From an uncultured Clostridia bacterium (GTDB taxonomy: Bacteria > Bacillota > Clostridia > Christensenellales > UBA1242), in NCBI GenBank assembly GCA_937992055.1, contig CALKLQ010000041.1, forward strand, positions 1-64,000: DNA of 64,000 bases. The letters run 5' to 3'. This document shows positions 45,836 to 53,135 of the stretch, piece after piece (position 1 is the first letter of the stretch; every line of letters starts with the position of its first letter). A program made the translations under genes and the position numbers. The notes under the pieces are model-generated. The model saw only the letters and a program-made list of their open reading frames with translations, had not been told where the DNA came from and searched no databases.

Positions 45836-46679
45836 ACAAGATTCTATAACTAGAAACACCCTTATAACTTTATTTAATTCTTTTGATGAGGATATCTCTT
45901 CAGAAGAAACAATTTCTTCTTTTGAAGAAGAGAAAAAACGTGTACAAGGTTGTCTTCGAATGATACAATCAAATTTTGTTCGTCTTGGTTGGCATTTGAA
46001 GAAACTAAAAGAGGAATTTAAAGATAATATAACAAAAACATATTTTGAAGCTAGAGGTCATTATTGTCGTAACATCTACGATTTTGCCCAACAAGAATTT
46101 AATTTGAGCAAATCTTCTGTTAAGAGATTAATTGCAATTGTAGATAAATTTTGTTTAAAAAATGATATTGAACTAGTAGAATTAAAAGAAGAATTTAAGC
46201 CTTATTCATATTCTCAACTTTCTGAGATGTTGCCACTAAATAATGAACAGCTTTCAAAGGTTAATTCTGCTATGTCAAAAAGAGAAATAAGAGCTTTAGG
46301 GAAAAGTGGCCCGCCGGCGGGCCAAAAAATACAAAGTGAGGAAAATAGCGGTATTCAGCGATTTTACAAGTTAAAAAATAAGGATATTCGCTTAAATTTT
46401 TTAAAAAACTATCGCAAATGGACCTTAAAAGCAAAGGTTGAAAATCTAAGCTTATACATCTATTCTTGCCCACTTTCAAATGGAGATTTAATGTTAATGT
46501 TTGAAACAAGATATTTTAATTCAAGTTATGGTAAGGAAGCAGTTTCAAAACTTTTAACTTTCCAGCGAAAGCAAGATAACTGTATATGCTTGTTTGACAC
46601 ATCTCAAAGTGATTTTTTGCAAAAAATGATAAATCTAGACGTAGGCATTGACCCTGACGTTGTTTTATCTGATGACTAA
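45825..46679 (+). CDS. DUF3102-like regulatory or replication protein, 284 aa
   Basis: The N-terminal half reads RMIQSNFVRLGWHLKKLKEE, then NIYDFAQQEFNLSKSSVKRLIAI. This is an HTH-like pattern found in many clostridial mobile elements (DUF3102-type). EEFKPYSYSQLSEMLPLNNEQL and a KREIRAL segment follow. The C-terminal part (about 175-284) is different and predicted alpha/beta. Near codon 162 an 18-bp G+C palindrome encodes a Gly-Pro-Pro-Ala-Gly insertion. A role in plasmid-like partition or replication control is possible. Confidence 0.6.
   Translation: MKSEQDSITRNTLITLFNSFDEDISSEETISSFEEEKKRVQGCLRMIQSNFVRLGWHLKKLKEEFKDNITKTYFEARGHYCRNIYDFAQQEFNLSKSSVKRLIAIVDKFCLKNDIELVELKEEFKPYSYSQLSEMLPLNNEQLSKVNSAMSKREIRALGKSGPPAGQKIQSEENSGIQRFYKLKNKDIRLNFLKNYRKWTLKAKVENLSLYIYSCPLSNGDLMLMFETRYFNSSYGKEAVSKLLTFQRKQDNCICLFDTSQSDFLQKMINLDVGIDPDVVLSDD
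46307..46324. repeat. Perfect 18-bp G+C palindrome inside the 284-aa gene
   Basis: TGGCCCGCCGGCGGGCCA is its own reverse complement and 16 of 18 bases are G or C, in a gene that is otherwise AT-rich. It stays in frame, encoding a Gly-Pro-Pro-Ala-Gly loop. Confidence 0.9.
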
Positions 46680-46688
46680 TAATAAAAA

Positions 46689-46717
46689 CTCATGCAAAAA
46701 CTTGTATGAGGCTTTTT
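46689..46717 (+). terminator. Terminator of the rep operon
   Basis: CTCAT (46689-46693) with ATGAG (46706-46710), then GC and a run of seven T's, right after the 284-aa gene. The A-run before it extends the stem. Confidence 0.7.
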
Positions 46718-46835
46718 TTAATCGCATAACCTCTCCCCTGGGGTTTCGCAAATATTTTTCTTTATTAGCCCAAAAAGCATGCAAACAAATGAGAACACAG
46801 TCAAATGGACTTCGAAGGCGTGTTCGGGCTTATCT

Positions 46836-47313
46836 CGGCAAACATTAAAAAGCGCGGAGTTTGAGGTGCGAAACCTCAAGAGGGAATAAGTTTTTCTCGG
46901 TAAAACTACTCAAAGCTAAAATGAGCAAATTTGCTTATTCGTGAATGTTTGCCGCTGATTAATTAATAACGGCGCTAGCCTATTTAGAAAAAAAAGAAAA
47001 GCAGGAGAAACGGGAAAGCTTTGCGCCGTTTCCCTGCTTTTCTCCTATTGGGTTTGCTTGCAAACCCTTTTAACTTGATACTATAGAAACAAATGGGGCA
47101 AAAATATTGAAAATTGACCATTTTTTAAAACCTGCAAATCGCTACAACCCGCAAAAAATAAGGCATTGAGGCACTTTTAAAGAAAATCAAAAAATGAAAT
47201 TTTTACATCAGTGTAGTGCAAACCCGCTGAAAATAAGGGATTGAGGCCCCTCAAACCTCAAAAAAATCACTCGTCACGAGATAAAATCACTCGCCTCAAG
47301 TGATTTTTTGGTC
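46836..47313. other. Structured non-coding region, part 1 (origin or packaging candidate)
   Basis: An 11-bp long-range stem, CGGCAAACATT (46836-46846) with AATGTTTGCCG (46944-46954), encloses TTGAGGT/ACCTCAA (46861-46879) and the palindrome AGCAAATTTGCT (46924-46935). Next is a long hairpin, GAAAAGCAGG (46996-47005) with CCTGCTTTTC (47033-47042), with inner AAACGG/CCGTTT. Then two 27-bp direct repeats starting AACCCGC (47146-47172 and 47221-47247), and a terminator-like AAATCACT/AGTGATTT ending near 47313. No gene is supported here. Confidence 0.6.
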
Positions 47314-47471
47314 TATTTTTACCTATCCCAAAATGGCTGAAAGCCTTATATTTTCTAGCAAAAACGCACTTCCGCAATTCTCAAAATCACAAAAATTCAA
47401 TTTTTGTTGATTTTTGTTAATTTTCTGTAAAAACCAACCTTTTGATAGTTTATGTTTAAATTTGACTATAA

Positions 47472-47686
47472 AAATACAATATATGGTATAACTTGATATA
47501 TATAAATACTATATATTGTATTTATTAAGCTTTTATACCAAGTTTAAAACTATTTTCCATAATATTAATAAAATAAAAAGGCTAAGTCATTGACCTAGCC
47601 TTTAAAGTATCAATAGCCTAATGACGATGCTAACACATAGCATTTACCTAGATAATGGCGTTTATATTAGGACTTACTTTGATACT
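47472..47686. other. Structured non-coding region, part 2
   Basis: Three dyads: AAATACAATATAT (47472-47484) with its exact complement at 47511-47523; AAAGGCTAAGTCA (47577-47589) with TGACCTAGCCTTT (47591-47603), one mismatch; and a nested structure AGTATCAA/TTGATACT (47606-47686) enclosing CCTAAT/ATTAGG and ATGCTA/TAGCAT. Such density is typical of ssDNA phage intergenic regions. Confidence 0.6.
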
Positions 47687-47730
47687 CAATATTATCATAT
47701 GCAAAAATCTTTGTCAATATAATTATATTT

Positions 47731-47750
47731 CAAGGGTCAAACAAGGGTCA
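47731..47750 (+). promoter_or_regulatory. Right integrase arm-type sites
   Basis: CAAGGGTCAAACAAGGGTCA, identical over 20 bp to 35266-35285 and made of two direct CAAGGGTCA copies. It is followed by a near-core GACTCTCAAT (47752-47761). Confidence 0.75.
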
Positions 47751-47787
47751 GGACTCTCAATGCCTTATAAATAAAGGTATAAATTTC

Positions 47788-47834
47788 GACTCTTAATCAG
47801 TGGGTCCGGGGTTCGAGTCCCCGACAGCCCACCA
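47788..47834 (+). pseudogene. 3' half of tRNA-Lys(CTT), right end of the prophage
   Basis: It begins with the core GACTCTTAAT and continues through variable loop, T arm (GGTTCGAGTCC) and ACAGCCC plus CCA. It has no 5' half next to it. It completes the 5' half at 34988-35026 perfectly. Confidence 0.93.
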
Positions 47835-47837
47835 CTC

Positions 47838-47863
47838 AAACCCTTATTTTATAAGGGTTTTTT
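47838..47863 (+). terminator. tRNA-type terminator at the mini-element left end
   Basis: AAACCCTTAT (47838-47847) with ATAAGGGTTT (47851-47860) and a T-run; a near copy of the terminator at 35127. Confidence 0.85.
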
Positions 47864-48103
47864 ATAACATAAAACTGAACATATAAAATGCCCAGCATGT
47901 TAAATATAATTTTTTCTTCTTTTAAATAGTTTTAATACAACTAAATAGATTGTTTATTAACGGGAATTAAATTTTTCCCTCTACTTATATAGGGAGTAGT
48001 AATACACTAAACCTAGTTTTAGTTAGATATTTAAGGGAGTGTAGAGATTTGTAAGAACAAATTTTTATTTGAAATTTAATAGTTTTATAATTTTATATAA
48101 AAA

Positions 48104-48123
48104 AACCTGCAATTTTGCAGGTT
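48104..48123 (-). terminator. Terminator of the mini-element gene
   Basis: AACCTGC (48104-48110) with GCAGGTT (48117-48123), followed on the minus strand by seven T's. Confidence 0.8.
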
Positions 48124-48152
48124 AATTTTTATTAAATTGAAGGTTCATCATC

Positions 48153-48677
48153 TTATCTTGACATTCCATCTAAAATTTCGTCTTCTTTTTGTTTTTGAGT
48201 TATGTAGCTTTTATCATTAAAAATTTTTTCAAAATCTTTTAACTGTTTTATTGATACTTTATTTTTGTCACCAATTAGTTTTTTTACAATATTATTTTTT
48301 ATAATAAGATTATCAATAAACCAAAAACCCGAAATAAATTCTTCTAAAGTTTTCGCTTCATAATTATCTATTCTAGTTTTTGCGAGTGCATAATCGTAGT
48401 AACCGTTCCAACCATTAGCGTCATAGCTATAATCATTTTTAGCAAGTTCTTCTTCTTCATCTTCTTTTGTTACTGCATTAGTAGTTATAGTGTTATTAGA
48501 AACATAATATGCTTTTCTTGGTTTATTAGGACTTACAATTGCAATATTATATTGTAATATGTCCATCATTTCCTCATCACCATCTCTATCAATGACAGGT
48601 TCTTCTCCAACTTTTGTTAGAACAACATAAACATTATCTAAATTTACTAATGTTTCATCATTAAATTTATTTACCAT
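48153..48677 (-). CDS. Single gene of the mini-element, 174 aa, unknown function
   Basis: Start ATG 48677 has AAGGAG at good spacing; the frame extends 21 nt further up. The protein is acidic and soluble. An N-terminal beta-rich part (VYVVLTKVGEEPV; MMDILQYNIAIVS) is followed by a Tyr/Asp-rich stretch (YDANGWNGYYDYALAKTR) and a helical C-terminus. It has its own terminator. As the only cargo of a tRNA-integrated unit it may act in superinfection immunity, control of the neighbouring phage, or defence. No family was recognised. Confidence 0.65.
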   Translation of the reverse strand: MVNKFNDETLVNLDNVYVVLTKVGEEPVIDRDGDEEMMDILQYNIAIVSPNKPRKAYYVSNNTITTNAVTKEDEEEELAKNDYSYDANGWNGYYDYALAKTRIDNYEAKTLEEFISGFWFIDNLIIKNNIVKKLIGDKNKVSIKQLKDFEKIFNDKSYITQKQKEDEILDGMSR

Positions 48678-48869
48678 ATTAATACTCCTTATTAACAATA
48701 ATATAACATTTAAACTTCGTCATGTCAATAGGGGTGAAAGATTAATTTTATTATATGCACTTAATCTTTCCTAATAAAAACAAAATTTTCTAATAATACT
48801 AAGAAAACTTGAACGATTTTTATACTATATAACACGAGTTTTGTGAGTGATATAAGAGGTTTTAAGGGC

Positions 48870-48896
48870 TTTGATAACACGAAAAACACTATCAAA
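48870..48896. repeat. Inverted repeat near the mini-element right end
   Basis: TTTGATA (48870-48876) and TATCAAA (48890-48896) lie 16 bp before the tRNA 3' half. This is a possible recombinase site, by position only. Confidence 0.35.
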
Positions 48897-48912
48897 AACT
48901 TTTATTTTGCTT

Positions 48913-48957
48913 CTCTTAATCAGTGGGTCCGGGGTTCGAGTCCCCGACAGCCCACCA
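48913..48957 (+). pseudogene. 3' half of tRNA-Lys(CTT), ancestral chromosomal copy
   Basis: TCTTAATCAG through ACAGCCC and CCA, identical to the copy at 47790-47834. It is followed by a different terminator and then by chromosomal hisS, so it is probably the original 3' end of the tRNA gene whose 5' half is at 34988. Confidence 0.88.
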
Positions 48958-48960
48958 CAA

Positions 48961-48984
48961 AACTAGGTAATCCTAGTTTTTTTA
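48961..48984 (+). terminator. Original terminator of the chromosomal tRNA-Lys
   Basis: AAACTAGG (48961-48968) with CCTAGTTT (48973-48980) and T's. Confidence 0.8.
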
Positions 48985-48992
48985 ATATAAAA

Positions 48993-49012
48993 AAAGCCCA
49001 TAAGAGCTTTTT
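48993..49012 (-). terminator. Terminator of hisS
   Basis: Minus-strand arms AAAAGC (49012-49007) and GCTTTT (48998-48993) followed by further T's, 29 bp after the hisS stop. Confidence 0.65.
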
Positions 49013-49040
49013 ATTTAATTTATGTTTTAAAAATTTAATG

Positions 49041-50345
49041 TTACTTTAAAATATTTAGCATTTCTTCAAATGTAACTTGGCTTTGTTTGAAAGCATTTAA
49101 ATCTTTTAAAGTGAAATAACTATTTTTCACCTCATCTTCACCTATTATCACTGCATAATCAGCATTTGCTTTTGTTGCATATAAAATTTTGTTTTTAAAT
49201 TTGGTATCTTCAAAATAAACAACGTTGTTGATATTGTTATTTCTAAGCTTATTACTAAGAGAAATACACTCGTTGATTGTATCACCCATAGGAAGAATAA
49301 CCACTTTTGCAATGGCACCCTTTTCCTGCTTTAAAAGATTATTTTCTTTCAATTGATAGAAAAGCCTTGTAAGACCTATAGACATTCCAACACCTGGTAA
49401 TTTTTCTTTAGTGTAATAACCAGCTAAATTTTCAAATCTTCCTCCGCTACAAACACTACCCAAATTTTCATAACCAGTAATAAATGTTTCATAAACTGTA
49501 CCAGTGTAATAGTCAAGTCCGCGAGCAATTGAAAGGTTGATATTAAAATAATCTTCTTCAACACCAAATGCACGCATATTTTTTACAACATGCTCCAGTT
49601 CTTCAACACCTTCAATAAAATCACTATTTTCTATATTGAAATTTTTAAGCTTTTCAAGTTGTTGATCTGCACTGCCTTCAATTTTAATAAACTTAAGTAA
49701 TTTATCTATGATATCATCCTCAATTTTATAATCCAATTTCAATGTCAGAACAAAATTTTCCTCGCCTATTTTAGCAAATTTATCTATCAATCTTAAAATA
49801 TCAACAGAGATTTCTTTTAGTCCCAAATTTTCAATTAGACCTAACAAAATCTTTCTATTACTAACAAAAATAGTGAATTTTCCAAGATTTAATTCTTTGA
49901 ATATTCTATACATAATACTTGGGATTTCAGCATCATAATAAAGGCTAAGCGAGTTTTTGCCTATGACATCTATATCACATTGATAAAATTCTCTGAATCT
50001 TCCCTTTTGAGGCTTTTCTCCACGATAAACTTTTCCAATTTGATATCTTGCAAAAGGGAAATTGAGTGAATCAAAATTTGCAGCAACAAACTTTGCTAGT
50101 GGCACTGTAAGATCAAAGCGCATGCAAATGTTACTGTCGCCCTTAGTAAAATTATATATTTGTTTTTCGGTTTCTCCACCAGCTTTTGCAAGAAGCACCT
50201 CACTACTTTCAAGAACTGGAGTATCCAAAGGCAAAAATCCGTAGCTTTCATAATTTTTTCTAATTATATCTTTGATTTTATTAAACAAAATTTGGTCTTC
50301 TGGCAAAAGTTCCATAAAGCCTGGAAGAGTTTTAGGTTCTATCAT
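49041..50345 (-). CDS. hisS: Histidyl-tRNA synthetase
   Basis: 434 aa, class II synthetase. Motif 2 is FREFYQCDIDVIG near residue 116, RFDLTVPLAKFVA lies near 78, and the histidine-specific ARGLDYYTGTVYE is near 270. A C-terminal anticodon-binding domain follows (about 335-434). It charges tRNA-His. The ATG has AGGAG. The gene lies 60 bp downstream of the peptidase gene. No T-box leader was recognised. Confidence 0.96.
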   Translation of the reverse strand: MIEPKTLPGFMELLPEDQILFNKIKDIIRKNYESYGFLPLDTPVLESSEVLLAKAGGETEKQIYNFTKGDSNICMRFDLTVPLAKFVAANFDSLNFPFARYQIGKVYRGEKPQKGRFREFYQCDIDVIGKNSLSLYYDAEIPSIMYRIFKELNLGKFTIFVSNRKILLGLIENLGLKEISVDILRLIDKFAKIGEENFVLTLKLDYKIEDDIIDKLLKFIKIEGSADQQLEKLKNFNIENSDFIEGVEELEHVVKNMRAFGVEEDYFNINLSIARGLDYYTGTVYETFITGYENLGSVCSGGRFENLAGYYTKEKLPGVGMSIGLTRLFYQLKENNLLKQEKGAIAKVVILPMGDTINECISLSNKLRNNNINNVVYFEDTKFKNKILYATKANADYAVIIGEDEVKNSYFTLKDLNAFKQSQVTFEEMLNILK

Positions 50346-50405
50346 TTTTATACAATCTCCTATTATTTATTTTAAATATATTTTATTATTTTGTCAAACT
50401 TACAA

Positions 50406-51515
50406 TCAACAACAGATATCTTTTATGAAAGATAATAACAAGTCACAATATCTGATATAATCTTCAATAACAATTTTTTCATTGGCGGAATGCGCATCTT
50501 TGATATCCCCGCATCCAAAGATAATAGAGTCAATTCCAAGTTCTTGGTAAAATCCAGCCTCTGTTGCAGCATCATATGGTTTTTCTTCTAAATTATATTT
50601 TTTCATAAGCTTGTTTGTAATTTTAACATTTCTATCTTCAAAAACCGGTATTTTAAAAACAATTTCATTTGAATATGAGGAAGAAGGATATTCCTTGCAA
50701 AGTTTATCCAAAAAGTAATTTATCTTGTTATTTATCTCAATTAAAGCTTGTCTTGAAAACGTTCTAATATCCCATCGAATGGAACATTTGTCAGGCACAA
50801 TATTACACATCCTCCCACCATTGATTATGCCTACATTTATTGTTGTTCCTTTATTCAAATATTTTAAAGCAAGCTCCTCAATATAACTTACAAGCTTACC
50901 CATAATGTATATGGCATTCACACCATTTTGAGGTTTACTAGAGTGACTGGCCTTACCATTAATTATGGTTTCAAACTCGTAAAACCCTTTGTTTGAATTT
51001 GAAAACATCATATTGCTAGGTTCACCAATTATTGCATAATTTGGCTTTATATTATTTTCTTTAAAATACTTTGCTATTTTGTTAATGCCATACATCACTG
51101 TTTCTTCATCATTAGAAAGCGCAAATATAATAGGCCTTTTTAAATTTAACTTTTTTATATTTTCTAGGCTATTTAATATAGAGCCGGTAAAAGATTTCAT
51201 ATCCGCTATTCCCAAGCCAAATAATTTTCCATCGTTTTCTTTTACCATCAAAGGATTAAAGTCCCAATTTTCAATATTTGCAGTCACAGTGTCAATATGT
51301 CCAGCAAGTAATAGCCCTTCGTTTATGTTATTTAAATTTCCATTGAAAACGGCTATAAGATTATTTTTATTATTTTCTTCATTTTTTAAAATAATTGTTT
51401 GCCAACCACTTTGTTTTAATTTCTTTTCTATAAAACTCAAACATTTGTTTATTCCCTTTTCGTCATCATCTGTTTTAAAGCCAACAAGCTTACTCAAAAT
51501 TTCAATGCTATTCAT
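50406..51515 (-). CDS. M20-family metallopeptidase (ArgE/DapE-like)
   Basis: 369 aa. The metal-binding residues are visible as LLAGHIDTVT (His and Asp near residue 72-74), the catalytic ALSNDEETVM Glu pair, and AIIGEPSNM. A lid domain with KASHSSKPQNGVNAI lies between about 180 and 290, and AHSANEKI gives the late His. It hydrolyses acyl-amino acids or small peptides; ArgE, DapE, CPG2 and peptidase T-like functions cannot be separated here. The ATG follows AAGGAG. Confidence 0.88.
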   Translation of the reverse strand: MNSIEILSKLVGFKTDDDEKGINKCLSFIEKKLKQSGWQTIILKNEENNKNNLIAVFNGNLNNINEGLLLAGHIDTVTANIENWDFNPLMVKENDGKLFGLGIADMKSFTGSILNSLENIKKLNLKRPIIFALSNDEETVMYGINKIAKYFKENNIKPNYAIIGEPSNMMFSNSNKGFYEFETIINGKASHSSKPQNGVNAIYIMGKLVSYIEELALKYLNKGTTINVGIINGGRMCNIVPDKCSIRWDIRTFSRQALIEINNKINYFLDKLCKEYPSSSYSNEIVFKIPVFEDRNVKITNKLMKKYNLEEKPYDAATEAGFYQELGIDSIIFGCGDIKDAHSANEKIVIEDYIRYCDLLLSFIKDICC

Positions 51516-51534
51516 TTTAAACTCCTTGTAAAAA

Positions 51535-51562
51535 AATCACACTTGATGTTACAAGTGTGATT
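51535..51562 (-). terminator. Terminator after the GNAT gene
   Basis: AATCACACTTG (51535-51545) with CAAGTGTGATT (51552-51562), a perfect 11-bp stem with T's on the minus strand. The gap up to 51673 also contains a weaker GTGTTG-rich dyad. Confidence 0.85.
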
Positions 51563-51673
51563 TATTAAAAAATTCAACTCGCAACACAGCAAAAATAGTG
51601 TTGCTTTCACAACACTTTTTAACTATGATGATGAATTGAATTTAATTTTATCATATATATATGTTATTCCTTT

Positions 51674-52486
51674 TTAATTTAAATTGTCAAGGCTTTTATC
51701 CCTATTTTTTAAATTATTAGATTTTATTGGGTCTGCCATTTTTATATTTGTAAAATGAAAACTATATGGGCAATCAAAGCACTTAATGGTGTTATATCCT
51801 CCACCATATTCAACCTTAGTTTCGCTATTTGGTCCTACAAGATTCATCACATGGTCTAATTCTTTTAGTGCCAAATCTGCATTATTATCAAGATTAATAA
51901 CTAATGAACCGGTTTTAGTTTCAGATAAAAAAGATTTAAAAAAAGTTGTGTAAATTGTGGTCTCATCCAAGGCACCTTTCCTTCCATCTGTATAACCAAA
52001 AAAATTATAAAATTTTGATATAACCTTCATACTGGCTATATTTCTATAATCAAAATCAGCATAAACCCCAGCTGCACCACTCATTTTTGCCAAAATAGTT
52101 GAAGCTTTTATTAAAATATTAGCAAGCTTTTTACCTCGAAAATCTTTATGAATATAAAGACCACTAACACCCCAATAATCTTTGCTTTTGTCCATAGATT
52201 TTGGCGGAGTAAAAAAGGGATGTGGGAGGTCTAACCTAGAAGCTTTAACAATTCCAGCCACCTTTTTTCCATAAATCACACATAAATAAATTGCTCCGTT
52301 TGAAATATTATGCTTTATTTCCTCTTGAGATGGAATGTATAAAAACTCTTTAATTCCATCATATGTAGAATAGAATTTTACCAGCATATCATAATTTTTA
52401 CAAATTTTTAACTTTATATCTCTTTTATTATTATTAAATTTGTTACAAAGCCTTAATGCATTTTTTAAAACTTCTTTATTCGTCAA
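51674..52486 (-). CDS. GNAT-family acetyltransferase
   Basis: 270 aa. The acetyl-CoA site lies in WGVSGLYIHKDFRGKKLANILI (the R-G-K-K-L pattern of motif A, near residue 110-125), preceded by a beta strand AGIVKASRL. The C-terminal 80 residues form an extra domain with a CFDCPYS cysteine pair and do not belong to a standard GNAT. The likely TTG start overlaps the YgjV-like gene by 11 nt. The substrate is unknown. Confidence 0.8.
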   Translation of the reverse strand: MTNKEVLKNALRLCNKFNNNKRDIKLKICKNYDMLVKFYSTYDGIKEFLYIPSQEEIKHNISNGAIYLCVIYGKKVAGIVKASRLDLPHPFFTPPKSMDKSKDYWGVSGLYIHKDFRGKKLANILIKASTILAKMSGAAGVYADFDYRNIASMKVISKFYNFFGYTDGRKGALDETTIYTTFFKSFLSETKTGSLVINLDNNADLALKELDHVMNLVGPNSETKVEYGGGYNTIKCFDCPYSFHFTNIKMADPIKSNNLKNRDKSLDNLN

Positions 52487-53024
52487 CTTTTAATATTTCC
52501 TCCTCTAAATATGTTTTTTCTTTATTAAGCTTTTTACTAAAAATTAAAGAAAACAATGCAGTTCCGCCATATAATAACTCACTTATAACATATACATAAG
52601 CTCCAATAAAAACATCGTACAAAACTAAGAATATCGTGCATATAACCACACCAATTTTAAGTAATTTTACATTATCCTGCCATGATGTATAGGTATTTAT
52701 TAAAGAATTAATTAAAATAAAAATATCTACCCAAGACTGCCATAAAATTATACTAACCACCAAAATTACAATCTCAAAGCAAATTAGTATAAATAGATTT
52801 GGCTTAAGCTTTTTTAGTGAATAAATATAATAAACAATGTTTTTTAAGGTTAAAATTACTAACAAAATGCAACCCAAGTATTTTCCCAAAAGCAGATATG
52901 ATATTAAGGTTAAAACATTATAAATTATACCAAATAAGATGACATATTTTTTTGCATTAAACAACATTGATAATACTGAAATAATTATTGCAATAATACC
53001 TAAAATTTGAGCGGTTATTTCCAA
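52476..53024 (-). CDS. YgjV-family inner membrane protein
   Basis: 182 aa with six or so membrane helices and a short acidic tail. The opening TAQILGIIAIIISVLSMLF and the middle ILINSLINTYTSWQDN match the Imp-YgjV family as I remember it. The function of that family is not established. The likely start is TTG with AAGGAG 8 nt upstream. It is paired with the GNAT gene in one unit. Confidence 0.75.
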   Translation of the reverse strand: MEITAQILGIIAIIISVLSMLFNAKKYVILFGIIYNVLTLISYLLLGKYLGCILLVILTLKNIVYYIYSLKKLKPNLFILICFEIVILVVSIILWQSWVDIFILINSLINTYTSWQDNVKLLKIGVVICTIFLVLYDVFIGAYVYVISELLYGGTALFSLIFSKKLNKEKTYLEEEILKVDE

Positions 53025-53135
53025 AAAAAACTCCTTTTAAGTTCAAATATCATATACTTTCTTATTAAATACTTTTGAAAAGTTTTATTAATATAATCTT
53101 TATTACATCATTTTTAAAACAAAACATTTTTATTT

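Larger units (their letters stand above)
35017..47797. mobile_element. Inovirus-like prophage integrated in tRNA-Lys
   Basis: A 12.8-kb element bounded by a 10-bp core GACTCTTAAT at 35017-35026 and 47788-47797. It encodes a tyrosine integrase, two Xre repressors, a possible ssDNA-binding protein, membrane-anchored surface proteins, a Zot/pI-type ATPase and an HUH rolling-circle Rep. Large hairpin-rich non-coding regions lie at 37.8-38.0, 44.4 and 46.8-47.7 kb. There is no terminase, capsid, tail or lysin gene, so it is not a tailed phage. There is no relaxase or type IV secretion system either. Zot plus Rep_1 plus tiny genes fits filamentous phages of Firmicutes. Particle production is inferred, not shown. 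Confidence 0.82.
47798..48920. mobile_element. 1.1-kb tandem mini-element or satellite
   Basis: Bounded by two copies of a 46-bp tRNA 3' half (CTCTTAAT to CCACCAC, at about 47789-47835 and 48912-48958) that are identical to each other but followed by different terminators. It holds one gene on the minus strand and no integrase. This is the layout left by an element that integrated in the same tRNA and supplied its own 3' half. Confidence 0.6.

Noticed and set aside
46648..46848. 66-aa frame starting inside the end of the 284-aa gene
   Set aside because: No ribosome site, it runs through the operon terminator hairpin, and its sequence looks random.
35077..47797. Alternative left core inside the complete tRNA-Lys at 35048
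   Set aside because: Excision there would join GGGTCAT to ACAGCCC, giving a mismatched acceptor stem; the core at 35017 restores a perfect tRNA.
35017..47797. Element as a conjugative or mobilisable plasmid island
   Set aside because: No relaxase, coupling protein or type IV secretion gene; the Rep is HUH but of the replication type, and a Zot ATPase is present.
47788..48957. Two apparent tRNA-Lys genes at the right end
   Set aside because: Both lack the acceptor 5' strand, D arm and anticodon-stem 5' strand; they are 3' halves only.
50346..50405. T-box leader before hisS
   Set aside because: The gap to the upstream gene is only 60 bp and no T-box motif is seen.
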